64,000 nt of DNA from Acinetobacter pittii. GTDB lineage: Bacteria > Pseudomonadota > Gammaproteobacteria > Pseudomonadales > Moraxellaceae. Position 1 is the stretch's first letter; each line of letters begins with the position of its first letter. The DNA is taken from assembly GCF_034067285.1 (NCBI RefSeq), contig NZ_CP139286.1, forward strand, positions 310,001 to 374,000. The letters are read 5' to 3'. The position numbers were made by a program, and so were the translations under genes. The notes under the pieces were generated by a model. That model was not told where the DNA came from. It was given only the letters and a program-made list of their open reading frames with translations, and searched no databases. Shown here piece by piece: positions 56,696 through 64,000 of this stretch.

Positions 56696-57973
56696 ATGGA
56701 TAAGCAAATTATTTTTGAAGACGAACACATTAGAGCCATTTTTTTACCAGGCGATTCTAATACATTGGTTCTCTCTTTTGGCGATTTGATTACCCGAGCG
56801 AGTGGCTTATCTATCAATGCTGAAAAGTCCCTAATTAAATACCATTATAATGTTATTGGGGTAATGCCAAAACAAAAATCATGGTTTCCTCAAGCGAGCA
56901 TGATTGAGCTGGCAAAAGCGATTTCGCCTATTTTAGAAGGCTTTAAAAATATTGTGGGTTATGGCGGTTCAATGGGCGGCTATGCAGCAATTAAATATTC
57001 TAATTTATTGAATATGAACCGTGTGATTGCATTTGTGCCTCAATATTCAATTGATCCTGAGCAGGTTGAAGATCGACGCTATGCTGAGTTTTTTGATGCT
57101 GTGGCAAATAAAGACATGCAAATCCAGTCGCAAGATGTGGATGCAGCGCGTGAATACGTAATTGTTTATGATCCATATTTCTCGGTTGACCGTGAACATT
57201 ATTTAAAAATAAAAGAGTTGTTACCAAACTTACATACGATTCATTTGCCATTTACTGGTCATGAAGCATTGTCTGTATTGGCAAGTTCAAGCTTATTGCA
57301 TGATTTTATTGAACATGAATTTGATGAAATCTATTTTTATCAGCAGGTTCGTAAGGTCAAAAAGCAAAGTAAATTTTACTTCCGTAATGTACTTGCGCAT
57401 GTTCTTACCCATCATGACGAAATGTTGTTAAAAATATTGCGTCAGAACGATTTTCAGCTCGATGAACGTTATTTTGATAACCCACTTAAACAGGCTATTA
57501 CACGTAGCCTGATAAAGAGTAAGCAAGCAACGGAGCTAGACTTTCAAAAGTTGGGTATTAAAGTACAGCGAATTCAGGAAGCAGCAAATTATAAAGAAGG
57601 TTTGCAGACCAGCTTTGGTTCAGTTCTGGTATTCAACCTCATTAATTCAAAGTTTGAAAGCTATGCAGTAGATACTCTGCTGGTGAATAAATCTTATTTG
57701 GTTCCAATTGTGGCTGAGCACACAGGTGTAGTACATATTGAATTAAATAATGAAATTTATTTGTTAGCTATGAATGATCGTAAAATCATTAAATTGTTCA
57801 AGAGTGAAGAGCCTTTAACGTCGGATATGAGTCCGTTTGTAGTCAAAAAATATTCTGACTCTTTTTCAATTAGCTATAAGCAACTAAATTTGTCTTGTGA
57901 TGAACAAGGGTTGTGTGAATTTACAGAAGGTTCAATCCAGCCTACAGAACAATTGACTCCAATTAGCTATTAA
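56696..57973 (+). CDS. Alpha/beta-hydrolase-like protein of unknown function
   Basis: 425 residues from the ATG at 56696, with GGTGTGAG upstream; an earlier start at 56627 adds 23 residues and is less likely. The first 200 residues look like an alpha/beta hydrolase: nucleophile elbow GYGGSMGGYAA with Ser92, candidate acid Asp159 (VYDPYFSVD) and His189 (FTGHEAL). The remaining 220 residues (helical segment with the Lys-rich VRKVKKQSK, then a beta-rich part) match nothing I know. No signal peptide or membrane helix. Substrate unknown. Own terminator. Confidence 0.72.
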   Translation: MDKQIIFEDEHIRAIFLPGDSNTLVLSFGDLITRASGLSINAEKSLIKYHYNVIGVMPKQKSWFPQASMIELAKAISPILEGFKNIVGYGGSMGGYAAIKYSNLLNMNRVIAFVPQYSIDPEQVEDRRYAEFFDAVANKDMQIQSQDVDAAREYVIVYDPYFSVDREHYLKIKELLPNLHTIHLPFTGHEALSVLASSSLLHDFIEHEFDEIYFYQQVRKVKKQSKFYFRNVLAHVLTHHDEMLLKILRQNDFQLDERYFDNPLKQAITRSLIKSKQATELDFQKLGIKVQRIQEAANYKEGLQTSFGSVLVFNLINSKFESYAVDTLLVNKSYLVPIVAEHTGVVHIELNNEIYLLAMNDRKIIKLFKSEEPLTSDMSPFVVKKYSDSFSISYKQLNLSCDEQGLCEFTEGSIQPTEQLTPISY

Positions 57974-57990
57974 AAAGTTATAGCGCTTAA

Positions 57991-58026
57991 ATAAAGCTCA
58001 AACCTGAAAGTTTGAGCTTTATTTTT
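57991..58026 (+). terminator. Intrinsic terminator
   Basis: ATAAAGCTCAAAC pairs with GTTTGAGCTTTAT around CTGAAA, followed by T residues. Confidence 0.85.
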
Positions 58027-58386
58027 TGCTTAAAAAAAATTTTTTTATAAACTTATTTGTATATTATTTTAAAACTCATTATTTAAATAAATAGTGTGTT
58101 TATTATGTACATATTCTCTGTATTAAAATTAGCCATGACCAGCCATGCATATAAATATTATATTTGAAAATAAATGGGTTTTTAATATATATAAATTTTG
58201 GAAATAATATAAGGTTAATTAAAATACAGTTATAACTATAAAAAATCTTAAATAATTGTTTTTAAATATTATTTGTTTTTGATACAAGAGGCGTGGTTAA
58301 AATAAATCCACTCCTTAAAGATAATTGCATATTTATTTTTTTCTCCTAAAATGATTTTTTACTAAATTGTCGTTACAGTTTTTTAT
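58027..58386 (+). promoter_or_regulatory. AT-rich promoter region of the permease with dyad
   Basis: About 360 non-coding, strongly AT-rich bases. A near-perfect dyad AGGCGTGG (58289-58296) / CCACTCCT (58308-58315) stands out as a GC-rich island about 70-100 bases before the permease ATG and may be an operator. A GCCATG direct repeat lies at about 58131-58146. No open reading frame. Confidence 0.4.
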
Positions 58387-59820
58387 ATGCAATCATTAAA
58401 TTATCGGAATAATGATGCATCGCAACATGGAAGTTCTGCACCTTTGAAACGAGCAATGAGTACTCGACATTTGGTGATGATCTCCCTTGGCGGTGCCATA
58501 GGTACAGGTCTTTTTTTAGGGTCTGGTGATGTAATTTCCCAAGCAGGCCCAATTGGCGCAATTATTTCTTATTTTTTGGGCGGTTTAATTGCCTATACCG
58601 TGATGTTATGTCTTGGTGAGCTGGCGGTCCATGTGCCCGAATCAGGTTCTTTTGGGGAATACGCTCGTCGTTATATCGGTCCGGGTACGGGCTATATGAT
58701 TACTTGGCTCTATTGGTTAACTTGGACTGCAACTTTAGGAACTGAGTTTACCGCTGCGGCTTTACTGGTTCAGGAGTGGTTTCCTTCTACCTCAGTATGG
58801 GCTTGGACTCTTTTTTTTGGTGCCTTAGTTTTTTTCCTTAATATTAGTTCAACTCGATTATTTGCCGAGTCTGAATTTTGGTTAGCACTCGTCAAAGTTA
58901 TCACCATCATCTGTTTCATTGGATTGGGTTTACTGGCAATTTTTGGTTTTATTCCTTATCACGGACATGAAACGGCACCATTATTTAGCAACTTGACGGC
59001 TCACGGTTGGTTTCCAAATGGTCTCTTCCCAATTTTTGCCACCATGCTTATTGTTAACTTTGCTTTTTCCGGTACAGAATTAATTGGAGTAGCGGCTGGG
59101 GAGGCTGAAAATCCAGCACAGACAGTTCCTAAAGCAATTAATGCAGCAATTTGGCGATTACTGATTTTCTTTGTGGGTACGATTGTAGTAATTAGTTCAT
59201 TACTACCGTATCAACTTGCAGGTCTTAGCGCGAATGAAGTAAGTAATAGCCCTTTTGTGACAGTATTTAATTATATTGGGATTCCCTACGCAGAAGACAT
59301 TATTCGCTTTGTAATTATTACGGCTTTACTATCTGCTGCAAATTCTGGTTTGTTTGCTGCTTCACGTATGATGTGGTCACTGTCAGCAAAAAATCAATTA
59401 CCAAAAATCTTTTCTAAACTTACTCCTTCAGGAACACCTATTGTTGCCATTACTGTAACTATGTTTGGTGCAATTCCTGGATTACTTTCAGAACAATTTG
59501 CACCAGAAACAATTTTTAAGAATTTATTGGGGGTTGCAGCTTTTACAATGGTTGTGGTTTGGATTGCGATTTGTGTTTCACAATTTAACTTCCGTAGACA
59601 ATGGTATAAGTCAGGTAAAACAGCAAAAGATTTACGTTTCGCCGCACCTCTTTTCCCTCTTACTCCAATTGTAGGTGGGCTGTTCTGTATCGTTACCTGT
59701 ATAAGTATGGTGTTTGATCCATCCATGCAAGTTGGTTTTATCTGTTGCATTATTTTTATTCTTCTGTGTTATCTAAGTTATTTCGTTTTTTATCGAAACA
59801 AAGATGAAGTGCGGAGCTAA
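58387..59820 (+). CDS. APC-family amino-acid permease (MmuP/RocE-like)
   Basis: 477 residues, 12 membrane helices. The APC signature GGAIGTGLFLGSG (about 35-47) starts helix 1, and the string FAFSGTELIGVAAGEAENP (about 223-241) is shared with S-methylmethionine, arginine and aromatic permeases. I recall a close likeness to MmuP, but gdhA and the ast genes downstream suggest arginine or ornithine uptake. No good ribosome site before the ATG at 58387; an ATG at 58456 is an alternative. A short terminator follows. Confidence 0.88.
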   Translation: MQSLNYRNNDASQHGSSAPLKRAMSTRHLVMISLGGAIGTGLFLGSGDVISQAGPIGAIISYFLGGLIAYTVMLCLGELAVHVPESGSFGEYARRYIGPGTGYMITWLYWLTWTATLGTEFTAAALLVQEWFPSTSVWAWTLFFGALVFFLNISSTRLFAESEFWLALVKVITIICFIGLGLLAIFGFIPYHGHETAPLFSNLTAHGWFPNGLFPIFATMLIVNFAFSGTELIGVAAGEAENPAQTVPKAINAAIWRLLIFFVGTIVVISSLLPYQLAGLSANEVSNSPFVTVFNYIGIPYAEDIIRFVIITALLSAANSGLFAASRMMWSLSAKNQLPKIFSKLTPSGTPIVAITVTMFGAIPGLLSEQFAPETIFKNLLGVAAFTMVVVWIAICVSQFNFRRQWYKSGKTAKDLRFAAPLFPLTPIVGGLFCIVTCISMVFDPSMQVGFICCIIFILLCYLSYFVFYRNKDEVRS

Positions 59821-59848
59821 GCTTATATGCACACAGAAATGTAGTTTT

Positions 59849-59875
59849 AGGGTCCCTATATGGGGCCTTTTTTAT
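59849..59875 (+). terminator. Intrinsic terminator after the permease
   Basis: GGTCCC (59851-59856) pairs with GGGGCC (59862-59867, one G-U) and is followed by a T-run. Confidence 0.7.
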
Positions 59876-60437
59876 GGCTGAGAAGAAACTTTGAAAGTAA
59901 AATTTATATATTTTTTTTAAAAATGTTTTTTTAATTTTAATCATAGAAACAAATATTGTTTTATGAAATTACCATTTATCGGATTCTTATTAATATTTAT
60001 TTATTATAACTCATTGATTAAGTCTATGTTTCATCTGATTATTTAATAATGAGAAATTTAGGGTTTTATAGATTATGAATTGGAAATGGACTTAATATAG
60101 ATTTAATGTAGAGAATACATAATTTTTTGATGGGTTTTTATAGATATCTAATTTTTAAGTTATTGTTATTTATAGTTTAAATTTATATCATTTTTTATAT
60201 TTATGGTTATTTGTTTTCTATAAAAAATTTTTATCAAAGTTAAGGTTTTTTTAATATTTGTTGTTTTATTATTATAAGAAACAGTGTGAATTGATTATTT
60301 TTTCTCTGCTTATTTATTTTAAAATGTTCTAAATGAGTGCGCTCTATGCTATATTTATTAGAAGATTTTATAGCTATGTTTCGGCTTAATTTTAAGCAGT
60401 ATCTGTAGAGATAATTAATCTGTAGCATTATTGAACA

Positions 60438-60680
60438 ATGTTTATTTCTAAAAAGACTAATGGAGGGATCTATCGATTAGTCAAAATAATTTTTATGGAC
60501 ACATGGTTTTTCGATAAATCATCGTTCTTTTTAACTCCCAAACGGTTATGTCATTTCTTTTGTACTTATATTTCAGCCGACTGGATTAAGTGGGTTGTGG
60601 TTAAACTTTGCTTTTATAAAGATAGCTTTATAAACAGTAAGTTAAACGAAAGAAAGCTTGTAAAAGATATCGATATATAA
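60438..60680 (+). CDS. Doubtful small open reading frame
   Basis: 80 codons beginning MFISKKTNGG. No ribosome site is seen, no family is recognised, and the composition (rich in Phe, Lys, Ile, Trp) is what AT-rich random sequence gives. Listed only because it is the single longer open frame in the gap; it could be a gene remnant. Confidence 0.15.
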   Translation: MFISKKTNGGIYRLVKIIFMDTWFFDKSSFFLTPKRLCHFFCTYISADWIKWVVVKLCFYKDSFINSKLNERKLVKDIDI

Positions 60681-60727
60681 AAGTAGATCATACTTTTAGT
60701 ATCAACAAATGGAATTTAAAAAATCTG

Positions 60728-60770
60728 ATGCTTTAGAAGGGCAAAAGATTTAGTAAATAAACTAAAGCAT
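60728..60770 (+). promoter_or_regulatory. Dyad upstream of gdhA with alternative pairing
   Basis: ATGCTTTAG (60728-60736) and CTAAAGCAT (60762-60770) are a perfect 9-base inverted repeat. Inside, TTTAGT (60749-60754) and ACTAAA (60761-60766) can pair instead, and the two stems exclude each other. It lies about 85-125 bases before the gdhA ATG. Confidence 0.4.
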
Positions 60771-60853
60771 TGTTATTTCAAGGCTTTGGTTGCTGAATAA
60801 TAAAGACTGCAGATTTATCAATTCTGAGTCTATGAAGGTATATAGGAAAAAAG

Positions 60854-62125
60854 ATGTCAGATCTTTCATACGTAAACGAACACAGCGATGCATGGCAAAC
60901 TTACTTGGCACAAATTGACCGTGTTGCTCCGTACTTAGACCACTTAGCCGAGTTTATCGACACTTTAAAACGTCCAAAACGTGCACTTATTGTAGACGTG
61001 CCAATCGTGATGGATGACGGATCTATTCAGCACTTTGAAGGCTACCGTGTACAACACAACTTGTCTCGTGGTCCTGGTAAAGGTGGTGTTCGTTATCATC
61101 CAAATGTTGACTTGAATGAAGTGATGGCGTTGTCTGCATGGATGACAATTAAAACTGCTGTTTTGAACTTGCCATTTGGCGGTGCGAAAGGTGGTATTCG
61201 TGTTGATCCACGTAAATTGTCTAATCGTGAATTAGAGCGTTTGACTCGTCGTTATACGACTGAAATTGGTCACATTATCGGGCCTCAAAAAGATATCCCT
61301 GCTCCAGACGTTGGTACAAATGCCAATATCATGGGTTGGATGATGGATACTTATTCTACAAGCCAAGGTTACACAGTAACAGGTGTTGTAACTGGTAAAC
61401 CAGTTCACTTAGGTGGTTCTTTAGGTCGTGTAAAAGCGACTGGTCGTGGCGTATTTGTTACAGGCCGTGAAGTAGCTGCGAAAATCAATTTACCAATTGA
61501 AGGTGCGAAAATCGCTATTCAAGGTTTTGGTAACGTAGGTAGTGAAGCAGCTTTCTTATTTGTTGAATCAAAAGCTAAAGTTACACACGTTCAAGACCAC
61601 ACGGGCACAATTTTCAATGCTGATGGTATTGATCTTGAAGCATTACGTGATCACGTAAATGCAAACCAAGGTGTTGGTGGCTTTGCTGGTGCTCAATCAA
61701 TTGCTGACGAAGATTTCTGGACAGCTGAAGTTGACATTATTGTTCCTGCTGCATTGGAAGGCCAAATCACTGTTGAACGTGCGCAAAAACTTAAAGCTAA
61801 GTTGATTTTAGAAGGCGCAAACGGCCCGACTTATCCTAAAGCTGAAGACGTTTTAGTTGAGCGTGGCATTGTTGTCGTTCCTGACGTTGTATGTAACGCC
61901 GGCGGTGTAACTGTAAGTTACTTCGAATGGGTCCAAGACATGGCGAGCTACTTCTGGACTGAAGAAGAAATCAATGAGCGTTTAGACAAATTGATGGTTC
62001 AAGCTATGGACGACGTTTGGAATACAGCAAACAGCAACGCTTGTACTTTACGTACAGCAGCTTACATCTTGGCATGTGAGCGTATCTTAAAAGCTCGTAA
62101 AGAGCGCGGTATTTTCCCAGGCTAA
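60854..62125 (+). CDS. gdhA: Glutamate dehydrogenase
   Basis: 423 residues, the hexameric Glu/Leu/Phe/Val dehydrogenase family. The [13 protein letters not shown] motif (about 75-87), catalytic Lys in PFGGAKGGI (about 111), PDVGTN (about 155), the Rossmann [10 protein letters not shown] (about 222) and [15 protein letters not shown] are intact. It interconverts glutamate and 2-oxoglutarate with ammonia. Next to astC it most likely works in the breakdown direction, regenerating the 2-oxoglutarate consumed by AstC. AGGAAAAAAG precedes the ATG. Coenzyme choice is not visible. Confidence 0.95.
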   Translation: MSDLSYVNEHSDAWQTYLAQIDRVAPYLDHLAEFIDTLKRPKRALIVDVPIVMDDGSIQHFEGYRVQHNLSRGPGKGGVRYHPNVDLNEVMALSAWMTIKTAVLNLPFGGAKGGIRVDPRKLSNRELERLTRRYTTEIGHIIGPQKDIPAPDVGTNANIMGWMMDTYSTSQGYTVTGVVTGKPVHLGGSLGRVKATGRGVFVTGREVAAKINLPIEGAKIAIQGFGNVGSEAAFLFVESKAKVTHVQDHTGTIFNADGIDLEALRDHVNANQGVGGFAGAQSIADEDFWTAEVDIIVPAALEGQITVERAQKLKAKLILEGANGPTYPKAEDVLVERGIVVVPDVVCNAGGVTVSYFEWVQDMASYFWTEEEINERLDKLMVQAMDDVWNTANSNACTLRTAAYILACERILKARKERGIFPG

Positions 62126-62260
62126 TCTGCGGAAATTACTTTAGAAAAAGTGGTTTGAGCAAATATAAAGGATGTTATAGGGTTTATTTGCTCACTCCCT
62201 TTTTCTCAATGATTCAAATTTAAGTATTATCGAATATATTAAATAAATACTGAGGTAAGC

Positions 62261-63475
62261 ATGGAACAGCCAATTTCTGTAACTCGAAGCAACTTTAACG
62301 ACTGGATGGTTCCAGTTTTTGCACCGGCAAATTTCATTCCGGTACGTGGTGAAGGTTCACGTATTTGGGATCAAGAAAATAAAGAATATATCGATTTTGC
62401 AGGCGGGATTGCAGTAAACGCATTAGGTCATGCGCATCCAGTGGCAGTAAATGCTTTAACAGAACAAGCAACAAAACTTTGGCACGTTGGTAACGGTTAT
62501 ACCAATGAACCTGTTCTACGTCTTGCAAAACAACTCACCGAAAACACTTTTGCAGATAAAGTATTCTTCTGTAACTCAGGTGCAGAAGCGAACGAGGCTG
62601 CATTAAAATTGGCTCGTAAAGTTGGTTTAGACAGTGGTGTAGCTGGCAAAAGTGGCATCGTTGCATTTAACAATGCGTTCCACGGTCGTACCTTATTTAC
62701 CGTTTCGGCAGGTGGTCAACCTAAATATTCACAAGACTTTGCACCACTCCCAAATGGCATCAACCATGTTGCCTTTAATGATTTAGAAGCTGCAAAAGCA
62801 GTAATTAATGAGCAAACATGTGCTGTTATTGTTGAGCCAATCCAAGGTGAAGGCGGCGTTATTCCTGCTGACATTGAATTTTTAAAAGGTTTGCGTGCAC
62901 TGTGTGATGAGTTCGGTGCCTTACTGATTTTTGATGAAGTACAAACGGGTGTTGGCCGTACTGGTGCACTTTATGCCTACATGAACTCTGGTGTTATTCC
63001 AGATGTGTTAACCACTGCAAAAGCATTGGGCGGCGGTTTTCCAGTCGGTGCAATGTTAACAACCGATAAGTTTGCCCCACATTTTTCAGTAGGTACACAT
63101 GGCACGACTTATGGTGGTAACCCGCTAGCAAGTGCGGTTGCGGGTGCAGTATTTGAATTTATTAATACGCCTGAAGTACTTGAAGGGGTAAAGCACCGCC
63201 ATCAATATTTCCTTGACGCATTAAATAAATTAAATGCTGAGCATCAGATTTTTGAAGAAATTCGTGGCCAAGGTTTACTGATTGGTTGTGAATTAAAAGC
63301 TGAATATGCAGGGAAAGCTAAAGATATTACGACTTGGGCGGGTGAAGAAGGTTTACTTGCTTTAATTGCAGGCCCGAATGTAGTTCGTTTTACACCGTCT
63401 CTGATTATTCCTGAACAAGATATTGATGAAGGGATTGCTCGTTTAAAAAGAGCATTGGCAAAGTTGGCTAAATAA
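62261..63475 (+). CDS. astC: Succinylornithine/acetylornithine aminotransferase
   Basis: 404 residues, class III PLP aminotransferase. [24 protein letters not shown] (about 104-118), the PLP Asp in [13 protein letters not shown] (about 225) and the PLP Lys in [15 protein letters not shown] (about 250-264) are present. AstC and ArgD are close in sequence; the following astA makes the arginine succinyltransferase pathway the probable role. Starts 135 bases after gdhA with TGAGGTAAGC; astA follows after 18 bases. Confidence 0.93.
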   Translation: MEQPISVTRSNFNDWMVPVFAPANFIPVRGEGSRIWDQENKEYIDFAGGIAVNALGHAHPVAVNALTEQATKLWHVGNGYTNEPVLRLAKQLTENTFADKVFFCNSGAEANEAALKLARKVGLDSGVAGKSGIVAFNNAFHGRTLFTVSAGGQPKYSQDFAPLPNGINHVAFNDLEAAKAVINEQTCAVIVEPIQGEGGVIPADIEFLKGLRALCDEFGALLIFDEVQTGVGRTGALYAYMNSGVIPDVLTTAKALGGGFPVGAMLTTDKFAPHFSVGTHGTTYGGNPLASAVAGAVFEFINTPEVLEGVKHRHQYFLDALNKLNAEHQIFEEIRGQGLLIGCELKAEYAGKAKDITTWAGEEGLLALIAGPNVVRFTPSLIIPEQDIDEGIARLKRALAKLAK

Positions 63476-63493
63476 GAAAAAGGAAAGCTAGCC

Positions 63494-64000
63494 ATGATGA
63501 TCGTCCGTCATGCCGAGTTTCGAGACCTTGAAGATATTTATAAATTAGCGGGTAAGTCGGGTGTAGGCCTGACTTCCTTGCCACAAAATATGGATACACT
63601 TTCGGCTCGAATTTCACGTACTCGCAATACTTTAAATGGCAATGTCCATAAAAGTGAACAAGGCTATCTGTTTGTTCTTGAAGATACAGAAGCACAACGT
63701 GTTATTGGATTAAGTGCAATTGAAGTCGCTGTAGGGCTCATTGAACCTTGGTACAACTTTCATGTTGGTACTCAGGTGCACGCTTCAAAAGCATTAAATG
63801 TTTATAAGTCACTACCTACTTTATTTTTAAGTAATGACCGAACAGGTAGTAGCGAACTCTGTACATTATTTTTAGACCCAGAGCGTCGTGAAAATCAAAA
63901 CGGTAAATTCTTATCGAAAATCCGTTTTATGTTTATTGCTGCCTTTAAACAATATTTCGAGAAAAAATTAATTGCTGAAATGCGTGGTTTCTCAGACGAA
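63494..64000 (+). CDS. astA: Arginine N-succinyltransferase (5' part, cut by window end)
   Basis: 169 residues visible, running off the end of the window. The start [30 protein letters not shown] and [15 protein letters not shown] are typical of AstA, which transfers succinyl from succinyl-CoA to arginine, the first step of the AST pathway. AGGAAAG ribosome site; a second ATG follows the first. The gene should continue for roughly 170 more codons, with astD, astB and astE beyond. Confidence 0.93.
   Translation, partial: MMIVRHAEFRDLEDIYKLAGKSGVGLTSLPQNMDTLSARISRTRNTLNGNVHKSEQGYLFVLEDTEAQRVIGLSAIEVAVGLIEPWYNFHVGTQVHASKALNVYKSLPTLFLSNDRTGSSELCTLFLDPERRENQNGKFLSKIRFMFIAAFKQYFEKKLIAEMRGFSDE

Larger units (their letters stand above)
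59876..60853. other. AT-rich 1-kb gap before gdhA
   Basis: 978 bases, very AT-rich, without a convincing gene. It holds a direct repeat ATCTGTAG near 60401 and 60418, one weak 80-codon open frame (60438-60680) and a dyad at 60728-60770. The last part should contain the gdhA promoter. It may be a decayed gene or a large regulatory region. Confidence 0.6.

Overview
The window is one contiguous piece of a chromosome from an Acinetobacter species, most likely a member of the A. calcoaceticus-baumannii complex. This rests on gene content and protein character: a CraA-type MdfA-family exporter, a pilA gene followed by a pilin O-oligosaccharyltransferase, a lipB-lipA pair in that order, a minor pilin/PilY1 (competence) cluster, a SpoT with a decayed synthetase domain, and the low-GC, AT-rich intergenic style. 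I saw no insertion sequence, prophage, CRISPR array, rRNA or tRNA. The exact species cannot be fixed by eye.

Layout. 0-7 kb: the end of pilM, then pilNOPQ (type IV pilus alignment complex and secretin), aroK-aroB and a SPOR-like membrane protein in the place where other gammaproteobacteria carry damX. 7-13.4 kb: a long regulated leader and gltBD (glutamate synthase). 13.5-17 kb: a metal-dependent hydrolase and a LemA/TPM-domain operon. 17-19.4 kb: pilA under a probable sigma-54/PilR promoter, then tfpO. 19.4-24.4 kb (minus): bacterioferritin, bfd, ridA, spoT, rpoZ, gmk. 24.5-33.3 kb: ispH and a translationally coupled minor pilin cluster (fimU, pilV, pilW, pilX, pilY1, pilE-like, comF-like). 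33.4-35.6 kb: rpsP-rimM-trmD-rplS. 35.7-42.1 kb: lipase and foldase, truB, a TSUP carrier, a hemerythrin-like protein, two EamA carriers. 42.2-45.2 kb: divergent serA and D-2-hydroxyglutarate dehydrogenase. 45.3-51 kb: two paralogous small lipoproteins, mdaB-ygiN, craA with a structured leader, a YccS-like protein. 51.2-58 kb: sodC, an AI-2E/PerM protein, an orphan ParA-like ATPase, a membrane-anchored nuclease-like protein and several conserved unknowns. 58.4-64 kb: an amino-acid permease, an AT-rich 1-kb gap, gdhA, astC and the start of astA.

How the genes work together. Three separate blocks build one type IV pilus/competence machine: the trans-envelope complex (pilMNOPQ), the major pilin with its glycosyltransferase, and the minor pilin/tip adhesin set. 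Nitrogen metabolism appears twice: gltBD for glutamate synthesis, behind what looks like an NtrC/sigma-54 promoter, and permease-gdhA-ast for arginine breakdown to glutamate and 2-oxoglutarate. serA and D-2-hydroxyglutarate dehydrogenase form a coupled redox pair for serine synthesis.

Most worth a second look: the NtrC/sigma-54 promoter plus possible terminator ahead of gltB (an N-regulated sRNA or attenuated leader), the bacterioferritin lacking most of its ferroxidase ligands, the rplS leader with competing pairings near its ribosome site, the four-hairpin craA leader, and the paired small lipoproteins. I did not find a convincing wholly new multi-gene system; most of the window is core chromosome.
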